Positions 36,400-45,604 of a DNA stretch of 64,000 nucleotides are shown here, piece after piece. Source of the stretch: Peptoniphilus stercorisuis (GTDB lineage Bacteria; Bacillota; Clostridia; Tissierellales; Peptoniphilaceae); contig NZ_JAGGLJ010000001.1 in the NCBI RefSeq assembly GCF_017874395.1, positions 116,223-180,222 of the forward strand, given 5' to 3'. Made by a program: the position numbers and the translations under genes. The notes beneath the pieces were generated by a model. The model ran no database searches, was not told the origin of the DNA, and saw only the letters and a list, made by a program, of their open reading frames with translations. Positions within the stretch are counted from its first letter, which is position 1; the number at the start of each line of letters is the position of its first letter.

Positions 36400-37236
36400 T
36401 CACCTATTATTAGAATGTAAAAATCTAATTATATTTTCTACATTTGAGTTATTTTTTACATGAAATCTTTTTATTTCATAGCTATCTAAATTATCAAGAC
36501 TACTTGCTCTTTTATTTGCACCAACAAAGCCAATTGAGATTCCAGAATCTTTAACAGCTTGAAGGGCAATATCATTAGTCATAGCACCAGGATAGGCAAG
36601 AGCTACTGGGAACTTTGAAGAGTGTTCATAGATTAGATTATTATTCCAAATTAAATCATTTTTAATTTTTTCATAGTAGTGCTCATCACTTTCATCTTTA
36701 AGTTTTGCACTTAGCCAAGTTTTTCCCTTATTTTCTCCATCTTCAAAAAGATCATGAAGATTATAAGAATGTGACTGTATATCTATTACATTTGAATCTG
36801 CCATTTCCTGAATTTCATCCCAATTTAAATAATTTCCCTTAGATCCAACATAAGAACCTATTATAAATATAGTTCCTTTTGCATTGTATTTTTCAAGAAT
36901 TGGATAGGCATTTTTATAATTGTCCTTATATCCATCATCAAAGGTAATTAATACTGGATTTTTTGGAAGTTTTTCTTTATTTTCTATAATATTAAGTAGA
37001 GAATAAGTATCTAAAAATGTGAAGTTTTCTTCAGATAGTCCCTTTACCATTTTTTCAAAATCTTTAGTTTCAACTATATATTCGTTATTTTCAGGGTTTT
37101 CATCTTGTATACTATGGTAAGTTATAACAGGAATAGTATTAGCACCAACTGTTCTTATGAAAAACCAAAAGTATAAAAAACCACATAAAATCAATGCAAG
37201 TACAAAGATAGTAGTATATATTTTTTTATGTTTCAT
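36400..37236 (-). CDS. Polysaccharide deacetylase, membrane-anchored
   Basis: 278 aa NodB-type carbohydrate esterase. One N-terminal membrane segment (about residues 7-27) anchors it outside. VITYHSIQ, the catalytic/metal motif ITFDDGYKDN near residue 100, and the metal His pair in IQSHSYNLHDL are visible. The late ALAYPGAMTND segment replaces the usual R-x-P-x-G. Likely acts on peptidoglycan or surface glycans. AGGGAGG precedes ATG. Confidence 0.87.
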   Translation of the reverse strand: MKHKKIYTTIFVLALILCGFLYFWFFIRTVGANTIPVITYHSIQDENPENNEYIVETKDFEKMVKGLSEENFTFLDTYSLLNIIENKEKLPKNPVLITFDDGYKDNYKNAYPILEKYNAKGTIFIIGSYVGSKGNYLNWDEIQEMADSNVIDIQSHSYNLHDLFEDGENKGKTWLSAKLKDESDEHYYEKIKNDLIWNNNLIYEHSSKFPVALAYPGAMTNDIALQAVKDSGISIGFVGANKRASSLDNLDSYEIKRFHVKNNSNVENIIRFLHSNNR

Positions 37237-37347
37237 TAAATCCTCCCTTTACTTATAAGTTAAATTTTACCACAGAGGTATATATTTTAAAATGATTATT
37301 GATAAATAGCTAATTCTATAATAAAATTAGTTTTTAAGGAGACTGAT

Positions 37348-38679
37348 ATGGCAAAGAATAAAATAATAGAAGGTATTGTAAAGGATGTTGAATTTCCAAA
37401 CAAATGTAAATTAATTGATGGAGATTATGAATATGATTTTAAAGGTGGAATCCTTGGTCAAAAAGTTGCAATAAAAAGAACTAGAGGAAAAAAAGCAAAA
37501 CTTGTAGAAGTATTAGAAAAATCTGATTTAGAAGAAGATTCTTACTGTGAACATTCTAATAGATGTGGTGGATGTACTTATCAAACTTTTAGCTATGATA
37601 AGGAAATAGAGTATAAAGAAAGTTTAATCAAAAAACTACTTGATGAAAATGAAATTTATTTTGAGGATTATAAATTTTTAAAAAGTCCAACATATGAAGC
37701 TTATAGAAATAAAATGGAATATACTTTTGGAGATGAGTTTAAAGATGGTCCTTTAGCTTTAGGACTTCATAGAAAAAATCATTTCCATGATATTGTAAAT
37801 ACTCCAAATTGTAATATTGTAAATGAAGATTTTAATATTATAAGAGAATTTACAAGAGAGTTTTTTGATGAAAAGCTTGAGAAATATAATAGAATGAGAC
37901 ATACTGGAACATTGAGACATCTAGTTATTAGAAGATCTTCAATAGGAGAAATTTTAGTAAATTTAGTAACTACATCAAGTGATTTTAATTTTAATAGATA
38001 TTATGAAGATTTATTAAAGTTAGATTTAAGCGGAAAAATAGTTGGAATATTACACACTTTTAACAATTCAGTATCTGATGCTATTATTCCTGAAAGAGTA
38101 GAAACTGTATATGGAAGAGATTATATATATGAAGAGATTTTAGGGCTTAAATTTAAAGTATCAGCTTTTTCATTTTTCCAAACAAATACAGATTCTGCAA
38201 GAGTTCTATATTCTCTAGCAAAAGATATGATTAGTGATTTAGATAATAAGGTATTACTTGATTTGTATTCAGGAACAGGAACTATTACTCAAATTTTTGG
38301 ACAAAGTGCAAAAAAAGCTTTGGGAATTGAAATAGTAGAAGATGCTGTTTTATCAGCAAGAGAAAATGCAAAGTTAAATAATTTAGATAATGTAGAATTT
38401 ATTTGTGATGATGTTTTTAATGCTGTAAAGGATTTAAAATATAATCCAGATATAATTGTTCTTGATCCACCAAGAGAGGGAATAAATCCAAGGGCTATAA
38501 AAAATATTATAAATTTTGATCCAGAGGAATTTTTATATATTTCTTGTAATCCTGTAACTTTTGTAAGGGATATTGAGGAATTTTTAAATAGGGGATATAT
38601 TATAGAAAATTTAAAGACACTTGATCAATTTCCAAGAACAAGTCATTGTGAAATGATATGTCATTTAATAAAAAAATAA
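37348..38679 (+). CDS. 23S rRNA (uracil-5-)-methyltransferase, TrmA/RumA family
   Basis: 443 aa SAM-dependent RNA m5U methyltransferase. Residues 1-60 are a TRAM-like domain; the Fe-S cluster cysteines are in CEHSNRCGGCTYQ near residue 68 with one more Cys later (CNIV). The catalytic part has DLYSGTGTITQIFG, the DPPREGINP motif and the nucleophile Cys in LYISCNPVTFVRD. This arrangement fits RlmD/RlmCD-type enzymes; the exact uridine cannot be told. AAGGAG precedes ATG. Confidence 0.9.
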   Translation: MAKNKIIEGIVKDVEFPNKCKLIDGDYEYDFKGGILGQKVAIKRTRGKKAKLVEVLEKSDLEEDSYCEHSNRCGGCTYQTFSYDKEIEYKESLIKKLLDENEIYFEDYKFLKSPTYEAYRNKMEYTFGDEFKDGPLALGLHRKNHFHDIVNTPNCNIVNEDFNIIREFTREFFDEKLEKYNRMRHTGTLRHLVIRRSSIGEILVNLVTTSSDFNFNRYYEDLLKLDLSGKIVGILHTFNNSVSDAIIPERVETVYGRDYIYEEILGLKFKVSAFSFFQTNTDSARVLYSLAKDMISDLDNKVLLDLYSGTGTITQIFGQSAKKALGIEIVEDAVLSARENAKLNNLDNVEFICDDVFNAVKDLKYNPDIIVLDPPREGINPRAIKNIINFDPEEFLYISCNPVTFVRDIEEFLNRGYIIENLKTLDQFPRTSHCEMICHLIKK

Positions 38680-38681
38680 AG

Positions 38682-38712
38682 ATCTAAGAGATTTTTCTCT
38701 TAGGTTTTTTTA
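38682..38712 (+). terminator. Rho-independent terminator
   Basis: CTAAGAG / CTCTTAG with 6-nt T-rich loop then T-run. Confidence 0.82.
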
Positions 38713-38855
38713 TTGTTTTTTAAAAATAATAAAAAGCTTTTCATCTTTGAAATTAAGGGAATTAATCCTTTTAATATGTTATAATAAATTGATGAAAATA
38801 AAATGATTTTTTAAATTTTAATTCTAATAAATTAAAAGTATTTTAGGAGGATTAT

Positions 38856-39374
38856 ATGATATATACAATGAATTATTTATCACCACTAGGTAATATAAAG
38901 TTTGCATCTGATGGAGATAGCTTAATTGGACTTTGGTTTGAAGGGCAAAAATATCATGGAGATACTATATTTAAAGAAATGGAATTAAAAGAAGATTTAG
39001 AAATATTTAAAAAATCTAAAAAATGGATAGATAGTTATTTTAATAAGGAAAATCCAAGTATTGATGATATACCTCTAGGACCTATTGGAGGAGAATTTAG
39101 AAAAGATGTTTGGAAGATATTATGTGAAATTCCCTATGGTGAAACTATAAGCTATGGAGAAATTGCAAAAAAAATTGCAAAAAAAAGAAATTTAAAGTCC
39201 ATGTCAGCACAAGCTGTAGGTGGAGCAGTAGGTCATAATCCAGTTTCTATTATAATACCATGTCATAGGGTTGTTGGATCAAATGGAAGCTTAACAGGCT
39301 ATGCAAGTGGAGTAGAAAAGAAGATTTGGCTTCTAGAGCATGAGGGATTAGATTTAAATAAATTTAAAAAATAA
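38856..39374 (+). CDS. ogt: Methylated-DNA--protein-cysteine methyltransferase
   Basis: 172 aa suicide repair protein that takes O6-alkyl groups from guanine. The active centre IIIPCHRVVGSNGSLTGY is intact, with the DNA-binding helix-turn-helix GETISYGEIAKKIAKKR before it and the short N-terminal domain of the Ogt/YbiK type. TAGGAGG precedes ATG. The next gene starts 20 nt later, so they are probably co-transcribed. Confidence 0.94.
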   Translation: MIYTMNYLSPLGNIKFASDGDSLIGLWFEGQKYHGDTIFKEMELKEDLEIFKKSKKWIDSYFNKENPSIDDIPLGPIGGEFRKDVWKILCEIPYGETISYGEIAKKIAKKRNLKSMSAQAVGGAVGHNPVSIIIPCHRVVGSNGSLTGYASGVEKKIWLLEHEGLDLNKFKK

Positions 39375-39394
39375 ATTATATTTTGGAGGTATTA

Positions 39395-40105
39395 ATGAGT
39401 AAGGAAAAAGTTCAGTATTTAGAAAGTATTAGCTTAGATGAAATAAATAGAGATAAGTGCTATTTTAATCCAGGATGTGCATTAACTCTTCACAATAAAG
39501 AAGCAGTAGATAAGATGCTTTTAATTTTAAATAAATATTTTGGACCAGTAAAACTTCATAGTATCTGTTGTCATAATGATCCAGGTCTTCCTAAGGGATC
39601 TACAATTATTAATAATTGTGCTGGATGTGATAGAAGATTTAGATCTCTATATGAAGGTATTAATACTATTTCATTATGGGAAGTATTAGATCAAATAGAG
39701 GATTTAGAACTTCCACAATATGAAGATTTAACTGTTTCTGTACATGATTCTTGTTCTTATAGATTAAAACCTCAAGTCCACAGTTCTTTGAGAAGTCTTC
39801 TTAGAAAGATGAATATTTCAATTGAAGAATCTGAATTTAGTGGTACAAATTCAATATGTTGTGGTGACAATTTATTTGGAAAATTTCCATTAGAACAAGT
39901 TCGTGAATTTCAAAAAAGAAGAGCAGATCAAATGCCCTGTGATGATGTAGTTGTATATTGTGTATCTTGTATAAAGTCTATGACTTATGGTGGAAAAAAA
40001 CCAAGATATATGATGGATTTAGTTTTAAATGAGAAAACTTATGCTAAGGAAATGGATTTAGAAAAATATCATAATGAGATAATGGAATATATTAAAAATC
40101 ATTAA
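39395..40105 (+). CDS. Cysteine-rich CCG-domain protein (HdrB/GlpC-like)
   Basis: 236 aa protein with two cysteine-rich blocks. CYFNPGCAL near residue 23, HSICCHNDPG and NNCAGCDRRF form the first; VHDSCSYR, SICCGDNLFG and VVYCVSCIKS the second, which is the CCG pattern of heterodisulfide-reductase B and related Fe-S redox subunits. No partner reductase is adjacent, so electron donor and substrate are unknown. The ATG at 39395 follows TTGGAGGT; the TTG at 39383 overlaps that ribosome site and is rejected. Confidence 0.8.
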   Translation: MSKEKVQYLESISLDEINRDKCYFNPGCALTLHNKEAVDKMLLILNKYFGPVKLHSICCHNDPGLPKGSTIINNCAGCDRRFRSLYEGINTISLWEVLDQIEDLELPQYEDLTVSVHDSCSYRLKPQVHSSLRSLLRKMNISIEESEFSGTNSICCGDNLFGKFPLEQVREFQKRRADQMPCDDVVVYCVSCIKSMTYGGKKPRYMMDLVLNEKTYAKEMDLEKYHNEIMEYIKNH

Positions 40106-40113
40106 TAAATTAG

Positions 40114-40146
40114 AAAAAAAGAAACTGAAAAGGGTTTCTTTTTTTA
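40114..40146 (+). terminator. Rho-independent terminator
   Basis: AAAAAAGAAAC / GTTTCTTTTTT with an 8-nt loop. Confidence 0.82.
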
Positions 40147-40274
40147 TGTTTAAATCTAGTGATAAATTAAATAATTTTAAATGCTTAAAAGCTATTTACT
40201 TTGTAGAATAATTAGTTATAATATGTCTTGGTATTTAATTACTAAGAATATGGGAAAATGTTTTTGAAAAGTAA

Positions 40275-40303
40275 TTGACAATGTAATAAATATTTAATAT
40301 AGT
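40275..40303 (+). promoter_or_regulatory. Sigma-70 type promoter
   Basis: TTGACA at 40275, 17-nt spacer, TATAGT at 40298; it would drive the small reading frame at 40388 and perhaps the yitT pair. Confidence 0.6.
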
Positions 40304-40387
40304 ATTGGTTCTATTATCATAATAGTAAGTTATTATAGGGACAAGATGAATTTTAATTAAATAATAAGACTTGCTATTTAGAAGGTA

Positions 40388-40534
40388 ATGATGAATTTTA
40401 AATTAATAAAACCTTTTAAAAAATTTTCAAGTGTATTAGTAGATATTTTATTTCTGCTTATGCTCTTGTTTTTTTATTTAATAAATAATTTGTTTTTTAT
40501 TAATACTATAAATACTTTTAAAAATTTTAAATAA
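40388..40534 (+). CDS. Possible small membrane peptide (48 aa)
   Basis: Short frame with AGAAGG upstream of a double ATG. The peptide has a basic, amphipathic start (KLIKPFKKF) and a single strongly hydrophobic stretch (VLVDILFLLMLLFFYLINNL), ending KNFK. It lies 85 nt downstream of a good promoter and upstream of the yitT genes. AT-rich DNA readily yields hydrophobic short frames, so reality is uncertain. No family recognised. Confidence 0.35.
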   Translation: MMNFKLIKPFKKFSSVLVDILFLLMLLFFYLINNLFFINTINTFKNFK

Positions 40535-40590
40535 TTTATTGAGATTAAGACATAAGGGAAATAGGGAAGAAGATTGAGGATTGAAATTTA

Positions 40591-40652
40591 ATTATTAATA
40601 ATATTGATTTTTTACATAAATTCTACTCAGATATATCAATATTATTAATAAT
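40591..40652. promoter_or_regulatory. 18-bp perfect inverted repeat upstream of yitT
   Basis: Arms at 40591-40608 and 40635-40652 (ATTATTAATAATATTGAT and its exact complement) with a 26-nt spacer. It ends 6 nt before the AGGAGGT ribosome site of the first YitT gene. It could be an operator, or an mRNA hairpin affecting translation. Confidence 0.65.
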
Positions 40653-40669
40653 GTTATTAGGAGGTAGTT

Positions 40670-41536
40670 GTGAAACTAAATTTAGATAGAAGTGAATTTT
40701 TAAAAAGAGTAGTTAATATAATTTTAGGAGATGCACTTGCTGCTTTTGCTCTAGTATTTTTATTTAAGCCTAATCAAATGGTATCTGCAGGAGTAGATGG
40801 TCTTGCAGTTATGATTGAATATATAACAGGAGTTCCACTGGGACTATTAATATTGTTATTTAATATACCATTATTAATTTTATCAATTAAGTTTTTAGAT
40901 TTAGAATTTTCAATTCTTACTATAATTTCAGTATTTGCACTGTCTATGTCTATTGCATTTTTTGAATTTATAAAGCCTGATGGATTTGTAGTTACTAATG
41001 AAATAGTACTTGCTTGTGTATATGGAGGAGTTATAAGGGGAATTGGATCTGGAATAGTATTTAATAATAAGTCCTGTGCAGGTGGGTTTGATATAGTAGC
41101 TGCAAGTATGAAAAAGTATTTTAATATAGCCCTTGGAAATATGCTTTTATTAATAAATGTATTTATCGTAGCTTTAAGTGCTATAGTTTATTCTCCAGAT
41201 AAGGCAATGTATACTATGATCGCACTTACATTATCTTTTAAAATTTCAGATATTGTAGCTCAAAAAGTTGGAAAGCAAAAACAAGTATTTATAGTAAGTT
41301 CTCATAATAAACAAATTGCAAAATTAATTCAAGAAGAAACTACAAGAGGAGTTACATTTTTAGATGGAGAAGGTGCTTATGAAAATAAAAACCTACAAGT
41401 TATTTATCTAATATGTTCTTCAAGAGAACTTATTAAAGTTAAAAATATAGTTGAAAATGAAGACGAAAAAGCATTTATAGCTGTATCAGATACAGCAGAA
41501 ATAAGTGGTAGAGGATTTAAAAAAATTGCCATTTAA
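40670..41536 (+). CDS. YitT family membrane protein, copy 1
   Basis: 288 aa. Five to six membrane segments (residues about 15-195) form the YitT domain with LFKPNQMVSAGVDGLAVMIEY and GGVIRGIGSGIVFNNKSCAGGFDI; residues about 205-288 are the cytoplasmic DUF2179 domain (FIVSSHNKQIAKLIQEETTRGVTFLDGEGAY). Transport or membrane function unknown. GTG start with AGGAGGT. It stands 115 nt before a close paralogue. Confidence 0.87.
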   Translation: MKLNLDRSEFLKRVVNIILGDALAAFALVFLFKPNQMVSAGVDGLAVMIEYITGVPLGLLILLFNIPLLILSIKFLDLEFSILTIISVFALSMSIAFFEFIKPDGFVVTNEIVLACVYGGVIRGIGSGIVFNNKSCAGGFDIVAASMKKYFNIALGNMLLLINVFIVALSAIVYSPDKAMYTMIALTLSFKISDIVAQKVGKQKQVFIVSSHNKQIAKLIQEETTRGVTFLDGEGAYENKNLQVIYLICSSRELIKVKNIVENEDEKAFIAVSDTAEISGRGFKKIAI

Positions 41537-41651
41537 TGAGGAATTCTTGGCCTTTTATTCTTAAATAGTATATAATAGGTTTTAAATTGAGAAAATAATT
41601 TCTTAATTTAAATTATTGTTTATAAAACTTTGGAGGTCACTATTTAAAAAA

Positions 41652-42524
41652 ATGAATGGTCAGTTCAATTTTGACAAAAAAGAAGTTGTAGGAAAGTTTC
41701 TAAGTATCATAATCGGAGATAGCTTAATAGCTGCTTCTATTGTGTTTTTCTTAAAGCCAAATCTCATGGTATCATCAGGAGTAAATGGTATTGCTATAAT
41801 GATAGAATACTTATTTGGACTTCCTCTTGGACTTTTAATATTTTTATTAAATGTTCCACTGATGTTTTTATCTATTAAATTTTTAGATAAAGAATTTTCA
41901 ATATTTACAGTTTTTTCAATATTTATATCCTCAGTTGCAGTTTCATTATTTGAAAGCTTAGCACCTAAGGGTTTTGCAGTTACAAATGAAATAATGCTTG
42001 CTGCAATATATGGAGGAATTGTAAAAGGTCTTGGAGTGGGAATATTATTTAAAAATAATGCAAGTTCTGGTGGATTTGATATTTTAGCAGCCATATTTAA
42101 GAAAAAATATAATATTGCAATAGGTGAAGTTCTTTTATTAGTAAATTTCTTTATAATTGGAGCTAGTGCTTTTATTTATACACCTGATAAGGCAATGTAT
42201 ACACTTATATCACTTGCACTATCCTTTAAAATTGGGGATGTAATTCAAACAAAAGTTGGAAGACAGAAGCAAGTATTTATAATAAGTGAAAAAAATGAAA
42301 AAATAGCACATTTAATTCAAGAAAAAGTAGCTAGGGGAATAACTTATTTAGACGGTGAAGGTGGATATGAAAATAAAGACGTTAAAGTTATTTATTTAAT
42401 ATGTACATCACGAGAACTAATACAAGTTAAAAAACTAGTTGAAAGAGAAGATAAAAAAGCCTTTATAGCTATTTCAGATACTGCTGAGATAAGTGGTAGA
42501 GGTTTTGAAAAAATAGCAATTTAA
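41652..42524 (+). CDS. YitT family membrane protein, copy 2
   Basis: 290 aa paralogue of the preceding protein with the same YitT plus DUF2179 layout (LKPNLMVSSGVNGIAIMIEY; ARGITYLDGEGGYENKDVK). The two are roughly 60% identical by eye, a tandem duplication. ATG at 41652 is chosen because it gives the same N-terminal length as copy 1, although its GGAGGT is 14 nt away; a TTG at 41616 lies upstream of that ribosome site. Confidence 0.85.
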   Translation: MNGQFNFDKKEVVGKFLSIIIGDSLIAASIVFFLKPNLMVSSGVNGIAIMIEYLFGLPLGLLIFLLNVPLMFLSIKFLDKEFSIFTVFSIFISSVAVSLFESLAPKGFAVTNEIMLAAIYGGIVKGLGVGILFKNNASSGGFDILAAIFKKKYNIAIGEVLLLVNFFIIGASAFIYTPDKAMYTLISLALSFKIGDVIQTKVGRQKQVFIISEKNEKIAHLIQEKVARGITYLDGEGGYENKDVKVIYLICTSRELIQVKKLVEREDKKAFIAISDTAEISGRGFEKIAI

Positions 42525-42552
42525 AATAACTGGATTATCCAGTTATTTTTTT
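42524..42552 (+). terminator. Rho-independent terminator of yitT pair
   Basis: AAATAACTGGA / TCCAGTTATTT with TTA loop and T-run. Confidence 0.85.
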
Positions 42553-42556
42553 GTGC

Positions 42557-42582
42557 AAAAAAAGGACAGATATCTGTCCTTT
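42557..42582 (-). terminator. Rho-independent terminator of NSS symporter gene
   Basis: Perfect palindrome AAAGGACAGATATCTGTCCTTT with T-run on the minus strand. Confidence 0.75.
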
Positions 42583-42586
42583 AATT

Positions 42587-43894
42587 TTAAAATTTTATAA
42601 ATTGTGAAATAAATATTATTATTATTAAAACTGGTGCAATATATTTAATTGAAATTTTCATCCATTTTTGAACAAAAATATTTTCAATATTTGCAGCCTT
42701 AATACAATTATCAATACCCCATACATATCCTGTAAATATTGCTATTGCAAGAACTCCTATTATCAATATAAAATTATTTTGTAATTTGTCCATAAAGTTA
42801 AAGAAATTACTAGACCAAATAGAAATAATTGCAATTGGAATTATAAATACAGATGCAAGAGCAATAGCTTTTTCACGAGATAAATCATATTCTTCTATGA
42901 AAAGACCAACAATTGCTTCAAGTACTCCAACACTTGATGTAAAAGCTGCTATATAAAATCCAAAATAAAATAAAATACTTAAAAATCTTCCGCCACTTAT
43001 TAAGTTAAAGGCATTTGGAAGAGTTAGAAATGTAAGTGCAACGCCCTCTTCTGGTTTTAGACCTGTTGCAAATACAATTGGAAGTATCATAAGACCTGCT
43101 GCTATTCCTGCAAATACAAGACTTGAGCAAACAAGACTTGATGATTTAAATATTTTTTCCTTTGGCTTTCTAATATAAGAACCAAAGACCATTGATCCAA
43201 GCATTGCAAGACCAAGGGCAAAAAATGCCTGTCCAAGACAAGTTATTAGGGAATTAAATGTAAATTTTGAAAAATCTGGTTTAAATAAAAATTTAAGTCC
43301 TTCACTTGATCCAGGAAGTTTTAATGCATTTATTATAATAACAAGCATAATTGCAAAAAGAGCTGGTAGAAGAATTTTAGAAATTCTCTCAATACCCTTT
43401 TGAATTCCACCTAAAATTACAAAGATATTTAAAGCATAATTAACTAAAAAATAAATAAGTACAAGTTTTTTATTAGAACTAAAAGCTTCAAAGAAGTCTA
43501 TAACTCCCTTAGTATCAAGTCCTACAAAATCCCCTGAAATACTTGAAATTACATATTTTAAAATCCAAGCATAAATTGATGCAGTATAACCTAATATAAC
43601 AATAGCTGCAGCAAGATGTAAATAACCTGCTAAGTACCATTTTGAATTTGGAGAAAGAGTTTTATAGGCATTTATTGCCGTTTTTTGCGTTGTAAAACCT
43701 ATTGTAACTTCAGCTGTCATTAATGGAATACCTATAACTAAAATAATTGCTACATACATTAATATAAAAAGTGCTCCACCATTTTGGCCAACTACATAGG
43801 GAAAACGCCACAAACTTCCAATACCAAGGGCAAGCCCTATTGCTACAAGGATAAATCCTAGGATTGAACTAAATCCTTCATTTTTTTGTGACAT
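42587..43894 (-). CDS. Sodium-dependent NSS-family (neurotransmitter:sodium symporter-like) transporter
   Basis: 435 aa with 11-12 membrane segments. The first segment has the NSS signature GIGSLWRFPYVVGQNGGALF with sodium- and substrate-binding residues; EVTIGFTTQ and the unwound regions of segments 6 and 8 are in place. Bacterial relatives take up hydrophobic amino acids or tryptophan with sodium. ATG at 43894 is used: GGAGG lies 5 nt upstream and contains the other possible ATG (43906). Confidence 0.9.
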   Translation of the reverse strand: MSQKNEGFSSILGFILVAIGLALGIGSLWRFPYVVGQNGGALFILMYVAIILVIGIPLMTAEVTIGFTTQKTAINAYKTLSPNSKWYLAGYLHLAAAIVILGYTASIYAWILKYVISSISGDFVGLDTKGVIDFFEAFSSNKKLVLIYFLVNYALNIFVILGGIQKGIERISKILLPALFAIMLVIIINALKLPGSSEGLKFLFKPDFSKFTFNSLITCLGQAFFALGLAMLGSMVFGSYIRKPKEKIFKSSSLVCSSLVFAGIAAGLMILPIVFATGLKPEEGVALTFLTLPNAFNLISGGRFLSILFYFGFYIAAFTSSVGVLEAIVGLFIEEYDLSREKAIALASVFIIPIAIISIWSSNFFNFMDKLQNNFILIIGVLAIAIFTGYVWGIDNCIKAANIENIFVQKWMKISIKYIAPVLIIIIFISQFIKF

Positions 43895-44091
43895 ATTAGC
43901 CTCCATAAATTAAATTTAAATGTAGAAATATTATATCAGTAAAAAGACTTTAAATGTTGAAGTATTAGGCTTTTTATGAAATAATGTAAAAAAATTTTAT
44001 AAACTTTAATATTTTTTGTAATGTTTTGTCTTTTCAAACGTATTAACTATTGCAAGACAAATAGCGCTATTAGAAAAGAGGTGTCTTTGAT

Positions 44092-44646
44092 TTGGAAAAT
44101 TTAAAAAACAATATTGTAAATTTAGATAATGAATTTTCTAAAGAGAAACTTTTTGATGAAATATATGATGAATTCTTTGAAAGAGTATATAAATTTAGTT
44201 CTTATCGAGTAAATAATAAAGAAGATGCTCATGATATTACATCAAATATTTTCATAAAGATATATAAGAATATAGATACTTATAATGAAGAGAAATCTCA
44301 TCTTGCAGTTTGGATATTTACTATTGCTAGAAATACTATTTATGATTATTACAGAAAGAAAAATAAATTTAAAATGATTTCTATAGATAAATTTAAAGAT
44401 TTCTTCTCTAGTGAAAAATATGTTGAAGATAATATAGAAAAACTTGAAGAGTATGATTATTTAAGATTAAAGGTTCAGGAATTAGAAGAAAAAGAAAAGA
44501 TGCTTATTTCTTACAAATATGGAGCAGAGCTTACTAATATTGAAATAGCTTCTTTAATGGATATTTCTGTATCAAATGTAGGTGTAATAAATCACAGAGC
44601 AGTAAAGAAATTAAGAAGTGAAATGGAGGCTTACTATGAAAAATAA
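44092..44646 (+). CDS. ECF-type RNA polymerase sigma factor
   Basis: 184 aa sigma-70 family protein with only regions 2 and 4. Region 2 is DEFFERVYKFSSYRVNNKEDAHDITSN and WIFTIARNTIYDYYRKK; region 4 is LISYKYGAELTNIEIASLMDISVSNVGVINHRAVKKLR. TTG start with AGAGGTG upstream. It overlaps the downstream membrane gene by 11 nt, the classical arrangement of a sigma factor and its anti-sigma. Target promoters are not identified. Confidence 0.88.
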   Translation: MENLKNNIVNLDNEFSKEKLFDEIYDEFFERVYKFSSYRVNNKEDAHDITSNIFIKIYKNIDTYNEEKSHLAVWIFTIARNTIYDYYRKKNKFKMISIDKFKDFFSSEKYVEDNIEKLEEYDYLRLKVQELEEKEKMLISYKYGAELTNIEIASLMDISVSNVGVINHRAVKKLRSEMEAYYEK

Positions 44647-45496
44647 AAAAGAGATTTCCTCTAATGAAAAAGATTTAGATATTACTGAAAAATTAAATAA
44701 TCTTTATATGTCAGATGAAAATGATAAAGAAGATATAAAAAAAGAGGTTTATAATAATATGAAAAATAAAAAGAAGAATAATGGAGTTAAAGTTGCAGCT
44801 ATTGCAGGAGTTTTATTAGTATCAGTATCAGCAAATACCTTTGCTGGAGAATTTTTTACTAAGGTAAAAGAAATAGTAATTCCATCAGAAAGAATTTCTG
44901 TAGTTGAAGAAAAACAAAATATTGATCCATCAGAAATGGTAGAAAAAATCCCAGAAGATGCAATAGGACAAGTTTTTGATAAAGATGGAAATATTCTAAA
45001 AGAAATAAAATATGGTGAGAAAACTTATAATAAAAAAGGTGAATTAATTACAGGATCTGCCTTAGATGGACAAAGTGGAAAGACAACTTATTATTCTGAC
45101 AATGACAGTGATGCAATGGTAGAAAAGTATAATAATTTAGATAAATATTTAAATACATTAGCTTTTAAACCTTTACTTTTAAATAGTAAATATACTTTTG
45201 TAGAGGCAGAAGGATTTAAAAATGATGAAAATATTAAATCAGAATATGCTACATTTATTTATGAAAATAATAAAAATGAAAAAATAGTTTTATCTGAAAG
45301 AATATCAACTCCAGAAAATGCCTATGAAACAGGTGGAGAAAATATAAAAGAAATAAATATTAATGGAATAGATATTATTTATTCAAAGGGATCAATAGAT
45401 TTTGAATCTAATGGACTTTTAGTAAGTATTATGAAAAAAGGTGCAAGTGAAAAGGAATTAATTGAAATATATAATAATTTAGAACTTAATAAATAA
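44636..45496 (+). CDS. Probable membrane-bound anti-sigma factor
   Basis: 286 aa. Residues 1-50 are charged and cytoplasmic (binding of the sigma factor would be here), one membrane segment follows (VKVAAIAGVLLVSVSANTFA), and the remaining ~210 residues are an external domain without cysteines, with a DUF4367-like feel (FVEAEGF, KIVLSERISTPENAYETGG, GIDIIYSKGSI). No zinc-binding HxxxCxxC motif is present. ATG at 44636 with GGAGG; it overlaps the sigma gene. Role inferred from position and topology. Confidence 0.75.
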   Translation: MKNKKEISSNEKDLDITEKLNNLYMSDENDKEDIKKEVYNNMKNKKKNNGVKVAAIAGVLLVSVSANTFAGEFFTKVKEIVIPSERISVVEEKQNIDPSEMVEKIPEDAIGQVFDKDGNILKEIKYGEKTYNKKGELITGSALDGQSGKTTYYSDNDSDAMVEKYNNLDKYLNTLAFKPLLLNSKYTFVEAEGFKNDENIKSEYATFIYENNKNEKIVLSERISTPENAYETGGENIKEININGIDIIYSKGSIDFESNGLLVSIMKKGASEKELIEIYNNLELNK

Positions 45497-45503
45497 GATA
45501 AAT

Positions 45504-45529
45504 AGAGAAGTAGAGATACTTCTCTTTTG
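45504..45529 (+). terminator. Rho-independent terminator
   Basis: AGAGAAGTA / TACTTCTCT with 4-nt loop and TTTT. Confidence 0.78.
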
Positions 45530-45604
45530 TTAATCAAAACTGCTTTACTTGATTAATAAGCTGAAACAAGGGTATATTTTTTATATAAGAAGGAGGGATT
45601 GCTA

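Noticed and set aside
41660..42094. 144-codon minus-strand frame
   Set aside because: Antisense to the second YitT gene, no start signal, no recognisable motif.
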